In this document: positions 1-8,504 of the stretch, piece by piece | Layout of the letters: each line of letters opens with the position of its first letter | Numbering within the stretch: the first letter of the stretch is position 1 | Source: Pseudomonadota bacterium | GTDB lineage: Bacteria; Pseudomonadota; Alphaproteobacteria; Reyranellales; Reyranellaceae | Direction: 5' to 3' | Assembly (NCBI GenBank): GCA_018242505.1 | Contig: JAFEBU010000003.1 | Coordinates: 54,752 to 118,751, forward strand | Length of the DNA stretch: 64,000 bases | The notes under the pieces: model-generated | Databases searched by the model: none | What the model saw: only the letters and a program-made list of their open reading frames with translations | Told to the model about the DNA's origin: nothing | Program-made: the position numbers and the translations under genes

Positions 1-535
1 TGTGCGCGTGGATGCCGCGCCATGCACCCGCAATGCCGGGCTCCGAATCGGCCAGTTGATGGATGGCCTGAGGCAAAATCGGCATCACCAGCCAGTCGGC
101 GGCAACGATCAGGCCAATGCACCAGACAAGGATTTGCATGACGGTTCGATCGTCGATCATGCTGATCGAATAGATCACACTCAGGGCGACAATGGTCGTG
201 TAGGCGACTCGCCGGAACGAGACCGCCGGGTCAATCGCCCAGAAGACGCTGAGCCAACACCACGCCAACAGCACGGCAAGGCCGATGGGCACGACGAGAA
301 GGGCTTCAGCTCCTTTGACCGCCAGCACGTTCAGAACGATCAGCAGGAAAAGGCTGCCGAACAGCACCTGCCTCACCAGATCGCCGCTTCCGCTCGCCCC
401 CTGCACGGCCGACGCCGATGTTACCCCGCCAAACAGGTATGATCCGTTGAGCGCAGAGCAAAGGATAAGGAGCACAAAAAGCACCTTGGAGACGGTGCTT
501 GTGGTCTCTTCTCCCCTGTAGACCGACGCAGTCAT
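1..535 (-). CDS. O-antigen ligase/polymerase family membrane protein, N-terminal part (runs off window)
   Basis: The minus strand is open from an ATG at 535 to the left edge, giving 178 residues and no stop. The visible part has five hydrophobic segments (about residues 16-36, 53-74, 78-99, 110-124 and 132-152). It also has two motifs typical of the Wzy_C/O-antigen ligase family: SVFWAIDPAVSFRR after the third segment and WRGIHAH at the truncated end, where family members usually read W-R-G-x-x-x-H-K-N. Family members join or polymerise undecaprenyl-linked glycans on the periplasmic side of the inner membrane. It starts 80 bp downstream of the beta-propeller gene and is probably the last or a late gene of the minus-strand polysaccharide operon. 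Ligase and polymerase cannot be told apart from this fragment. Confidence 0.82.
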   Translation of the reverse strand, partial: MTASVYRGEETTSTVSKVLFVLLILCSALNGSYLFGGVTSASAVQGASGSGDLVRQVLFGSLFLLIVLNVLAVKGAEALLVVPIGLAVLLAWCWLSVFWAIDPAVSFRRVAYTTIVALSVIYSISMIDDRTVMQILVWCIGLIVAADWLVMPILPQAIHQLADSEPGIAGAWRGIHAH

Positions 536-614
536 ACTCCTGGTCCGCAAGCTCGTCCGGCATCCCAGGCGATGGAGCGGGCCATGCCGACCGCCGCCGG
601 ATGGCGACGCATGC

Positions 615-3008
615 TCATTGGCGAACCGAGAAACACTGGCTCGTATCCCCTGATCGATATGGCATTGCCTGGCACCTTGCCGGCTCGCCATAAGCCCAGC
701 TCGACCCCTGATAGCCGATATAGACACGACCGAACACATCCTTGTCGGCCTCGATCACCTTGACCAGATCGAGCGAGCCGAGCGGGAAATCCGCGACCTT
801 CTGCCAGTGAGCGGCATTGTCGATCGAGCGCCAGATACCGTAGTCGCCGGCTACCCGCCCGGAAATGAAAAGCGTAGGGTAGTCGGCGCCGGTCGCTTCC
901 TTGCCGAAAGCGATATCTGCCACATGGGTCACTTCCGGAACCGACGTCCAGGTCTCCCCACCGTCGATGCTGCGCTTCAGGCTGATGCCAGACCCATCCA
1001 TGATGGCCGGAGTGAAGAAAAGGTGACCCGCTTTGCCGGGAACGGCGCGCAGCTTGGCCGCATAGCCGCTCGCCGGCGTGATCTCGCCCTTGAAGACCTT
1101 CTTCCAGTGGGCCCCGCCATCCTCCGTCCGCCAGACGCCCGCAAGGGCTGCGTTCTCGCCGTCGCCACTGTGTACGAGGTAGAATACTCCGCTGCGAACG
1201 CGATCTGCGGCCAGTGTCTTGCGCGGCATCCAGAACGATGGGAATGAGCCCGTGAGCGGAAGGTGCTCGCCTTCCAGCTCGACACGCTTCCAGTGCCGGC
1301 CTCGATCGGTCGTGTAGAAGGGCGACCGGTTGAAGGCCGGCTCCCAAACGATGTTGTACGTGTCACCGGATGAGACGGCGATCGTGCCGAATGACATCCG
1401 CCAAGGATCGTCGGCCGACGTTCCCGGCGGCTGTGGCAAGGTGGCAAATTTGGACCAGGTCCGACCGCCGTCCAGGCTGTAGCCGGCAAGAACGGAATCG
1501 CCATCCTCGCTGCAGCATCGCCGTGTATCCGAAGCGTTGGTGACGATGAAGTTGGGATCGGATGGGCTCCAGTCGAGTTGCTGCGCACTGATCAGAACGC
1601 GCTCCTTCGGCCCGTAAGTGGTCGAGAAGGCGTTGAGATCATCCTTGCGATGAATGCCGAAATCCCAGGCGGCGAACAGCGGCGCGCCACCAGGCGGCTG
1701 GACGACATCGTTGGTCACCAATTCTTCGATGCCGCGCGTTTGGCTCGTCCAGGTGATCTCCAGGCTTGGCGGTGCGACATCGGCAAAATAGACGCCGGTT
1801 CCGGCGCCCACCCACAGCCGATCGGGCACGACCGGATCGAACTGAACCGTGCCCGTCGCAAAGTAGGACTGGTTGGAGACCCGCAGCCACGGCGGGTCGC
1901 CCTTGCCTGCCATCGAGCGATGAGGAAGATGCGTCCAGCTTGCGCCGTTGTCCGTCGAGCGGAAGGCCTGGCCCCCGACGTCGAAGACGAAGAGATCTCC
2001 ATTGCGAGGATTGATCGCGATTGCGGCATAGGCAAGGGATGGCAATGCGGCCCGTTCCGTCAGGTCCATCCACTTGTTCCGCCTGTAAACCCAGACCTTC
2101 TTGTGCTCCTCATCGACACCAAAGAAGCTTCCGTCCCGCGCGAACTCGCCACGTTTGATCACCATCGGCTTCGACCGCGACCGGCCGGGCGGGAGCGGCA
2201 TGAAGGTCTTGCCGTCATCGTCCGACACGAACATGCCGACGCCGGCCGCCATTGCCCATATGCGGCCGGTATAGGCGCCGCCATTCCCCTTTTCGAACCA
2301 GATCGGCGAACCTGGGCTCTTCTGGTCGCCGGATGTCCGAAGCTCGACGTTGTTCGGAAACGACGCAATCCGGGACCAGTTGGAGCCGCCATCCGTCGAT
2401 CGCCACAATCCATCCCGCGGGGTGCCCAGCAGCACAAGATCGGGATTGTGCGGCCCGACGGCGATGAACGGACCATACTGACGAAAGTCGCTGTTGGGAT
2501 CGAAGGCGAGCGGCGGCGGAGACGTGCCGCCCGGCCTCGTCCAGTGCCCTCCTCGATCGGAAGAACGATAAATACGGCCCTTTACTGCCATGTAGAGGCG
2601 GTCGGGATCGGAGGGCGCGACCACAATCTCGTACACTCCCTCGCCCATGCCGCCCTGGACATGATCCGCCGCCGGCATGCTCGCCGTCGTCACGAGCTGG
2701 GTCCAGCGATCGCGGCCGGGTTCCCAGAGATAGGCGCCGTAGACGTCGGACCGCACAACACGGGTGGCGCCGGATTGATCGCTGGAATAGCCGGTGATGA
2801 AGCCTCCGCCGCCAATGGCCACCGGCCGCCAACGATAGGTTTCCTTGGGCAGGGAAAGCTTTCCGGAGTGGGAAGTACAGGGGGAATTGTCACAGGCGCT
2901 GGCGAACTCGGGCCATAGCATGGCTGCGAACACGAATGTCGCCACGAGGACCGCCAGCCGGCGGACACGGGAGCCTCGATTCGATTGCCGGACACACTCA
3001 TCGCGCAT
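615..3008 (-). CDS. Secreted BNR/Asp-box beta-propeller protein (sialidase/GH74-like)
   Basis: A 797-residue protein with a signal peptide: basic n-region, hydrophobic stretch at about 18-31, likely cleavage after FASA near residue 38. The mature part carries about nine Asp-box motifs of the form S-x-D-x-G-x-x-W (for example SSDRGGHW, STDGGSNW, STDNGASW, SLDGGRTW, TTDRGRHW, SIDGGETW). These mark blades of a beta-propeller as in sialidases and GH74 xyloglucanases. No catalytic residues can be assigned by eye. It lies between a GT-C-like membrane protein and an O-antigen ligase, so a role in trimming or binding the exported polysaccharide is plausible but inferred. The reading frame stays open upstream. 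ATG 3008 was chosen because the signal peptide follows it; ATG 3059 is possible, and neither has a clear ribosome binding site. Confidence 0.8.
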   Translation of the reverse strand: MRDECVRQSNRGSRVRRLAVLVATFVFAAMLWPEFASACDNSPCTSHSGKLSLPKETYRWRPVAIGGGGFITGYSSDQSGATRVVRSDVYGAYLWEPGRDRWTQLVTTASMPAADHVQGGMGEGVYEIVVAPSDPDRLYMAVKGRIYRSSDRGGHWTRPGGTSPPPLAFDPNSDFRQYGPFIAVGPHNPDLVLLGTPRDGLWRSTDGGSNWSRIASFPNNVELRTSGDQKSPGSPIWFEKGNGGAYTGRIWAMAAGVGMFVSDDDGKTFMPLPPGRSRSKPMVIKRGEFARDGSFFGVDEEHKKVWVYRRNKWMDLTERAALPSLAYAAIAINPRNGDLFVFDVGGQAFRSTDNGASWTHLPHRSMAGKGDPPWLRVSNQSYFATGTVQFDPVVPDRLWVGAGTGVYFADVAPPSLEITWTSQTRGIEELVTNDVVQPPGGAPLFAAWDFGIHRKDDLNAFSTTYGPKERVLISAQQLDWSPSDPNFIVTNASDTRRCCSEDGDSVLAGYSLDGGRTWSKFATLPQPPGTSADDPWRMSFGTIAVSSGDTYNIVWEPAFNRSPFYTTDRGRHWKRVELEGEHLPLTGSFPSFWMPRKTLAADRVRSGVFYLVHSGDGENAALAGVWRTEDGGAHWKKVFKGEITPASGYAAKLRAVPGKAGHLFFTPAIMDGSGISLKRSIDGGETWTSVPEVTHVADIAFGKEATGADYPTLFISGRVAGDYGIWRSIDNAAHWQKVADFPLGSLDLVKVIEADKDVFGRVYIGYQGSSWAYGEPARCQAMPYRSGDTSQCFSVRQ

Positions 3009-3124
3009 GGAGATGGCTCGTCGGCTGGCCCGAATGTTGAACGAGGTCGGCTCGACCATATTTGCGCGGGGCAACCGAGCAAGAGGCAAAGTTGTGGCCC
3101 GTAGCAGGCTTTCGATTTCGGCGA

Positions 3125-4546
3125 TCAGAAGATCAGACCGGTGTAGTCGGCAATTCGCGTCGCCAGGCCTGCCGCGACAACGGCGACCAGGGCTGCCATG
3201 CAAATCCAACCGGTTGCCGGGCGTCGTCTGATGATGGCTGCGATCTCGGGCCAGGCGACGATCAGCCCAACAAGAACGGCCATGATCGGCCAATAATAGT
3301 AGCGAACCGCTGCGGCCACCCCCACGACCGCATATGCGGCCGAGTAGACCAGGCCCGAAACAAGGAGAACGCGCGCGAACCCGACGCTCACTGTGGCCCG
3401 AGCCCGCCACAGCAGTGCGATGGCGCAGAGACCGGCGACGATCCATGTCACCGGCCATGTCAGCGCACTTTTTCTGAAATAGTCGTCACGCACGACTTCC
3501 GGCGATGAGTCGCTTTGGGCAAACAAGGGCACGAAACGCGATTGCTTGGACGGCACCAGAAAATTGAGCTCAGAGTTGAAGTGCTTCAGCCTGTGCTCAA
3601 TGTAGGCCCACGGGTGCTGAGCGATTGCGTCCAGCCAAAGCAGAACGGGATTCTGCCCTGTCGTCGCCACCTGCGCCTTGAAGCGCTCCAGGATCTGCGG
3701 GCAGTTGCCCCAGGCTGCGAGCGTGTCCCACATGTAGGGTCTGTAGCACTTCCTGATCTCCTGCGCCGAAAGCCCGTCCAGCGGCAACACGACGGTATCG
3801 GCCGAGTGCCGCGCGATGCCGACCAGATCGAACAGCAGGAGACTGTCCAACGGTTCCGTCGGACGCGCACCCAACACTTGACGGTTGAAAACATTCGAGA
3901 CCGGAATGGCGATCACCGCAAGGACGCAGGCCGTCATGATCAGCCGCATCGTCGACATGCTCGGCCGATAGAAGCAGGCGTAGACGAGCAACACACCGAA
4001 TCCAAAAACCGCATTCGCCCGGATGAGCATACCGTAGAGAATGAGAATGACGGCCGCGACGACCACGAGCCATGGTGGCTTGCGATCCTGCACGCGATAC
4101 CAGAACAGGAGACCAGACGCTGCGATCCACGCCGAAGCCATGCCGACGTCCTTCAGCAGCTCCGCATTGATCTCGACGAAAACCGGAAATGCCCCGGCGG
4201 CAAGCATCAGCCAGGCCGCTGTCGGCCGTTCGGCACGGCGAAGCCCATCCGCCACAAGCGCGAATCCGAGCCAATGAAGAACGAGCTGAAGCAGGAAGAT
4301 CGGCTGCGGGCCATTCCAGATCGGCAGCAGCAGCGACCACAAGTAGGCCATGATCGGCGGATGCCAGTCGGTGAATTGGCCTGACAGCGCCTGCTGGTAC
4401 TGTCCAATGGCGTCGTTGTTGAATCGGCCAGGATAGTGGAGCGCTACATTCACCGCGAACAGAGCAGTCGCGCCTGCCCACAGCAGTCCAGGGCTCGCAT
4501 AGGGTACCGTGAAGCGGCGTGACGCTGTCGTATTCACAAAGGACAT
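3125..4546 (-). CDS. Multi-spanning GT-C/DUF6020-like membrane protein
   Basis: A 473-residue polytopic protein with about ten hydrophobic segments. The first loop, after the first membrane segment, contains FNNDAIGQYQQA followed by DWHPP. Acidic loop motifs of this type occur in GT-C fold glycosyltransferases and DUF6020-like proteins. Such enzymes use polyprenyl-phosphate-linked sugars and transfer them on the periplasmic side. It follows a half-size EamA flippase gene and a DPM-type glycosyltransferase gene, which suggests a three-part module that makes, flips and attaches a sugar. ATG 4546 is preceded by GTGGGAAG. An in-frame TTG at 4561 is an alternative start, only 8 bp after the upstream stop. 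The acceptor is unknown. Confidence 0.68.
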   Translation of the reverse strand: MSFVNTTASRRFTVPYASPGLLWAGATALFAVNVALHYPGRFNNDAIGQYQQALSGQFTDWHPPIMAYLWSLLLPIWNGPQPIFLLQLVLHWLGFALVADGLRRAERPTAAWLMLAAGAFPVFVEINAELLKDVGMASAWIAASGLLFWYRVQDRKPPWLVVVAAVILILYGMLIRANAVFGFGVLLVYACFYRPSMSTMRLIMTACVLAVIAIPVSNVFNRQVLGARPTEPLDSLLLFDLVGIARHSADTVVLPLDGLSAQEIRKCYRPYMWDTLAAWGNCPQILERFKAQVATTGQNPVLLWLDAIAQHPWAYIEHRLKHFNSELNFLVPSKQSRFVPLFAQSDSSPEVVRDDYFRKSALTWPVTWIVAGLCAIALLWRARATVSVGFARVLLVSGLVYSAAYAVVGVAAAVRYYYWPIMAVLVGLIVAWPEIAAIIRRRPATGWICMAALVAVVAAGLATRIADYTGLIF

Positions 4547-4568
4547 CTTCCCACTCGCCAAGCCGTGC

Positions 4569-4940
4569 CTAAGTGCGCACGGAATATTGTGTCACGGCAA
4601 TACCCGCGATGATGAGTGCCGCGCCAACCCAATAGGTCGATGCCACTCTTTCTCCGAAGATCGTTGCACTCAGCAGCGGCACGATCACGATGCCAGCGGA
4701 CACCCAGGGGTAGGCCTGCATGAGCGTGACGCGAGACAACAACCAAACCCACAGGAACGTCGCGACGGCATAAAGGACGATCGCCGCATAGAACGCCGGC
4801 AGCTGCGCCAATCCCAGCAGTCCATCCCGCAAGGGAATCCCGCGCATCGACAGACCGGCTTTCTTGAACAAAAGCTGGCCGATTGCCAACATCGTCGAGA
4901 AGGCCGCGAGGCCGAGCAGATTGCCAGCACCCGGATTCAT
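4569..4940 (-). CDS. Half-size EamA/SMR-like membrane transporter (ArnE/ArnF or GtrA-like)
   Basis: A 123-residue protein of four hydrophobic helices (about 8-24, 43-66, 71-90 and 98-117), the size of SMR/ArnE-type half transporters. ArnE and ArnF flip undecaprenyl-phosphate-aminoarabinose. The motif ATFLWVWLLSRVTLMQAYP and the late FGE turn are typical of EamA repeats. The gene sits between a DPM-type transferase gene and a GT-C-like gene, which fits lipid-linked sugar flipping. ATG 4940 has GGGG in CATGGGGCATTG just upstream; a TTG codon at 4943 directly precedes it. Substrate specificity cannot be read from the sequence. Confidence 0.72.
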   Translation of the reverse strand: MNPGAGNLLGLAAFSTMLAIGQLLFKKAGLSMRGIPLRDGLLGLAQLPAFYAAIVLYAVATFLWVWLLSRVTLMQAYPWVSAGIVIVPLLSATIFGERVASTYWVGAALIIAGIAVTQYSVRT

Positions 4941-4954
4941 CAATGCCCCATGGA

Positions 4955-6235
4955 TCAGGAAAGCGAAGCTCGAGCAATCTCACGGGCATCTGCAACGCGC
5001 GATACCAGACCTGATGAAACGGCCTGCACCTGTCGCGACTGATCGGAGCGTGTCTCCTGAATCCTAAGAACACCGAGGACAAAGGCAACATAGGCAACCT
5101 CGAAGCCGAGCATGATGCATGTGGCCGAGGGAATGGCCAGGCGCATGGTATGACTGGCGTCGAGGAAGCCGAAAGCGACGCGGCTCCAGGTGCTGACCGC
5201 CAGAACACCAAGCACGAGACCGATCAGCAGCAAAATGGCGCCGACGATGACCCCGCGTTCGATCGTCACCAGGCCGATCAATCGGCTCAGCCGCGGATCA
5301 GGCGGCAGGATGCCTTCGCGCATGCCGTGGATATTGGCAAAAGCCCAAAAGCCCACCGACTGCACGCCGACAACGATCGACATCGCTGCGTAGAGCAGCG
5401 TGTGAATATCCAACGTGATCGAGCCTATGCGCTGGGGCCCGGGCAGGATCCAGGCCGAGAAAAGAAAGCCCGCCGCGGCAAGAAACAGCCCGGGGTAGAG
5501 AAAGAGCCAACGCGGACTGAACAGCAGGAGGAAGCGCAGGTGCCGCCAGCCATCGCGCCAGCTCCTCAGATGCGGAGGGCGCGACCGGCCATCCGGCGAG
5601 AGAGTTGTTGGAACCTCGGCGATCGCCAGTCCCCTCACGGTCGCCTTGACCACCATCTCGCTCGCGAACTCCATGCCGGGCGACTGGAGATCCAGCGCAA
5701 GGATTGCAGCGCGTGTGAACCCGCGCAGTCCGCAGTGAAAGTCGCCGCAGGGGCTGTTGAAGAACAGTCGGCCGACGGCCGAAAGCACCGGGTTGCCCAG
5801 ATAGCGGTGAAGAGCCGGCATGGCTCCTCGCCTTATGCCGCCCTTGAACCGATTGCCCATGACGAGATCGCTGCCTTCCCGCAGCTTCTGCACGAACAGA
5901 TCGAGATCGCCGAAGTCGTAGCTGTCGTCGCTATCGCCCATGATGATGAAGCGGCCGCGAGCTGCGCGAATGCCGGCCATCAAGGCATTGCCGTAGCCCT
6001 TCATCGGGACACCGATGACCCTGGCGCCAAGGGTCCGCGCGATCTTCTGCGACCCGTCATTGCTGCCGTTGTCGGCGACCAGGACTTCGCCGACGACCCC
6101 ACTTCGTTCGAAGTAGCCCAGCGCCTTCTCTATGCATCGCCCGAGCGTCTCTGCCTCGTTGAGGCATGGCATCAAGATAGTCAACTCAGGCACGGTCACT
6201 GTGCTGGCCCCTTCGGTAAAACGACCGTTCATCAT
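4955..6235 (-). CDS. DPM-type family 2 glycosyltransferase with C-terminal membrane domain
   Basis: A 426-residue protein. Residues about 18-235 form a GT-A fold: ILMPCLNEAETLGRCI at the nucleotide-binding start, VADNGSNDGS, and the metal-binding GDSDDSYDF. The rest has four hydrophobic segments. This matches dolichol/undecaprenyl-phosphate mannosyl- or glucosyltransferases such as ArnC or GtrB, which load a sugar from a nucleotide donor onto a polyprenyl phosphate at the inner membrane. Its ATG overlaps the stop of the upstream flippase gene (ATGATGA), so the two are probably translationally coupled. A half-size flippase gene starts about 15 bp downstream. Confidence 0.85.
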   Translation of the reverse strand: MMNGRFTEGASTVTVPELTILMPCLNEAETLGRCIEKALGYFERSGVVGEVLVADNGSNDGSQKIARTLGARVIGVPMKGYGNALMAGIRAARGRFIIMGDSDDSYDFGDLDLFVQKLREGSDLVMGNRFKGGIRRGAMPALHRYLGNPVLSAVGRLFFNSPCGDFHCGLRGFTRAAILALDLQSPGMEFASEMVVKATVRGLAIAEVPTTLSPDGRSRPPHLRSWRDGWRHLRFLLLFSPRWLFLYPGLFLAAAGFLFSAWILPGPQRIGSITLDIHTLLYAAMSIVVGVQSVGFWAFANIHGMREGILPPDPRLSRLIGLVTIERGVIVGAILLLIGLVLGVLAVSTWSRVAFGFLDASHTMRLAIPSATCIMLGFEVAYVAFVLGVLRIQETRSDQSRQVQAVSSGLVSRVADAREIARASLS

Positions 6236-7548
6236 TCCGCCCCGACTTTTGGTGCCAATTCGATACCGAAAGATCGTGTCGTGGATCTATGCGGCTCCTC
6301 CTGCCACCGTCTGGCCTGTCGCCGAATCCAGTAGGCAAGTACGATTTCGCCGATCAGGACGCCAGCGATCGACCACAATGCGCCGCTGGTGGCGACGAGA
6401 GCGCCGACCGCCAAGATCGAAACGCCGGACGAGGCCACGCTGGCAAAAGCAAGCGGGCGAAATGCACCTGCGGCCTGCAGAAGGGCGCTATCCGGTGTCC
6501 GCAGCAAGCGAATGCCGGCGACTGCCATCCAGAGCGCCGCGCCCGTCATGAGCAGGGAAAGACTGTAGTGCTCGGGGAAGACGGCCCGGGGAAAGTAGTG
6601 GAGGAGCAGGGCAATTCCGATGCCGGTCACGATCCAGCCGCCCATGAGCACGGATCGGAAGAAGCCCGTCGAGGCGATTGCAAGATCTTTTCGCCTGTCG
6701 CCGATCTGTCGCGCCATCTGCGCCCGTTCGAACTCGGTGAGGGCGTTCATGGCGACATTGATGGGCCGGATCATAAGAGCGCTCGCCGCAATGGGTGCGA
6801 AGACCGCAGGCCCGTAGAAAAGCGTCACGATATAAGCGTGCGAGTTCGCCGTCGCCTCGCCCGTCAGCACCCCGAGAAGCGCCCAGCGCGAATGATCGCT
6901 CCACACCCGCCCATAACGCTTTATGTCGTGCATGGAAACCTGGATGAACTGGCTGGCCAGATAGTCGCGCCCAAACGGAAGCAGTCCCAGAGCGGAACCA
7001 AGCAGCAATATCACAAAGGCGAAATCCAGCGAGGTCTTCCCGCTGATCGCGGCGAAGGCCAAGCCGACCAGGACGGAAGCGGAGTAAACGATATCGGACA
7101 CCATGGTCCGGACAGGCCTGCCTGTCGTCGCATAGGCATGCGCTCGCGCGAACCAGCGGAGCAATGCCACCGCCGCGTAAGCCGCGAAGAGGATGCCCGA
7201 ATTAATCGACACACCGAGCGCAAGCGCCAACACCACGAAGATCGCAAAGGCAAAAACGACCGCAACGAGATTGCTGCTGAACAGGCAGCGAAGCAGCCGC
7301 AGGCGCGATGACGGATCTCCATCGGCGATGAGTATGGGAAATGGCGCGCAGAACAGGGCGCTCCAGATACCCGAACTGAACTGCGATGCCGTCAACAGGA
7401 AGGAGAAGCTGCCAAAGGCCGACGGATCGAGAAGACGCAGAAGAGCGAGGGAAAGCACGAATTGAGCGCAAGCCGCGCTCACCGGCCCAATCGTCGCCAA
7501 CAGGTAGCGTGTGAAGCTCACGGCGAATCGACCGAGCGTCTCTACCAT
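6232..7548 (-). CDS. Wzx-like polysaccharide flippase / oligosaccharide exporter
   Basis: A 438-residue protein with about 12 hydrophobic helices spread over its length, as in the MOP/MATE-like polysaccharide exporters (Wzx, RfbX). Members flip undecaprenyl-pyrophosphate-linked repeat units to the periplasm. ATG 7548 (MVETLGRF) starts just before the first helix. The longer open frame up to 7710 overlaps the deacetylase gene and lacks hydrophobic or domain support, so I left it out. It lies between polysaccharide deacetylase and glycosyltransferase genes in the same orientation. The assignment rests on topology, length and context rather than on a signature motif. Confidence 0.72.
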   Translation of the reverse strand: MVETLGRFAVSFTRYLLATIGPVSAACAQFVLSLALLRLLDPSAFGSFSFLLTASQFSSGIWSALFCAPFPILIADGDPSSRLRLLRCLFSSNLVAVVFAFAIFVVLALALGVSINSGILFAAYAAVALLRWFARAHAYATTGRPVRTMVSDIVYSASVLVGLAFAAISGKTSLDFAFVILLLGSALGLLPFGRDYLASQFIQVSMHDIKRYGRVWSDHSRWALLGVLTGEATANSHAYIVTLFYGPAVFAPIAASALMIRPINVAMNALTEFERAQMARQIGDRRKDLAIASTGFFRSVLMGGWIVTGIGIALLLHYFPRAVFPEHYSLSLLMTGAALWMAVAGIRLLRTPDSALLQAAGAFRPLAFASVASSGVSILAVGALVATSGALWSIAGVLIGEIVLAYWIRRQARRWQEEPHRSTTRSFGIELAPKVGAE

Positions 7549-7706
7549 ACGGGCTTCGTCCTGTCTGAGAATACACGCCGTCGTAAACAGCACCGGCCCT
7601 CGAAGCCTCGAAACATCGCGCTGGCGCCCGCATGATGACGCCGAACCAAGGTTCTTGGCAAACACGTTCTCAAGACGAAACAAATGCAGTCGGTTTGCAT
7701 GACGAT

Positions 7707-8489
7707 TCAAGGCCCGATTGGCATCTGCAACATCCTGACCGGCCGTCCGGCATCAGACCTGTGCCAACACAGGAACCGATCGAGCATCTGGCTCGACTTG
7801 CCGATCCTGATCGGACCGGCCTTCAGTCCACGTCGATCCAGAGCCTCCAGGACCTTCGGCAGGAGAAATCGCGCGATCTGAGGAACAAGCGATCCTTTGG
7901 CGTCGAATGGCGCTTCATGCATCAGGATCAAGGCCCCCGGCAGCGACCGAAGCTTTCCGATCTGGGCCGCCACGACGGCGCAGCGCTGCTCCAGGACAGA
8001 GAGATCGTCACACTTCTTGGCAAGCATCCAGTCGCGCGTGGTTATCGCCCATGACGCAAAGTAGGTATCGGGATGAAAGCGCGTTGTCAGTGCATGAATA
8101 CGCGCGCGGGTGCAGCCGGCGTTATACGGCAACCTTATGAGGTAGGTGTCCGGCGTCGGGCGAAATTCGCGCAATACCGCTTCTGCCCGCTCCATCGAGT
8201 CGAGAATCTCCGGCTCGGGTGCATGCTCGAAATTGGTGTGATCCCAGCCATGACCATAGACTGCATGCCCGGCCTCGACCGTGCGGGCCACGAGGTCGCG
8301 GTAGGCCGCAGCCCGAACGCCGGTGAAGAAAAACGTCGCCGTGGCACCGTGCCTGTGCAGCAAGTCGAGAAGCGCCGGGGTCGTCTCGGGATGCGGACCG
8401 TCATCGAATGTGAGCGCCACGTCGCGAACGCCCGCCGGTTGCCGATGAATCACCGGCCGCCACTTACCCCAGGAAAAGACATTGTACAT
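7707..8489 (-). CDS. Polysaccharide deacetylase (NodB/CE4 domain)
   Basis: A 260-residue CE4 enzyme. It shows TFDDGPH near residue 28 (catalytic base and metal Asp), HGWDH (metal-binding HxxxH), RLPY (the RxPY motif) and LILMHE (the LxH motif near the C-terminus), so the active site looks complete. Such enzymes remove N- or O-acetyl groups from polysaccharides. No signal peptide is evident, suggesting action on a cytoplasmic or membrane-linked precursor; that is inference. ATG 8489 is preceded by an in-frame TTG at 8492. It follows the GT2 gene by about 15 bp and probably shares its transcript. Confidence 0.86.
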   Translation of the reverse strand: MYNVFSWGKWRPVIHRQPAGVRDVALTFDDGPHPETTPALLDLLHRHGATATFFFTGVRAAAYRDLVARTVEAGHAVYGHGWDHTNFEHAPEPEILDSMERAEAVLREFRPTPDTYLIRLPYNAGCTRARIHALTTRFHPDTYFASWAITTRDWMLAKKCDDLSVLEQRCAVVAAQIGKLRSLPGALILMHEAPFDAKGSLVPQIARFLLPKVLEALDRRGLKAGPIRIGKSSQMLDRFLCWHRSDAGRPVRMLQMPIGP

Positions 8490-8504
8490 CAACAGACTCC
8501 GGCC

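Noticed and set aside
532..1347. 271-codon minus-strand frame within the propeller gene
   Set aside because: Different frame of the same gene, Arg-rich, no support.
3009..3458. N-terminal extension of the propeller protein
   Set aside because: The signal peptide follows ATG 3008, and the extension overlaps the GT-C-like gene in another frame.
5150..6334. 394-codon plus-strand frame over the DPM-type transferase
   Set aside because: Antisense shadow; Gln/Arg/Asp-rich without motifs.
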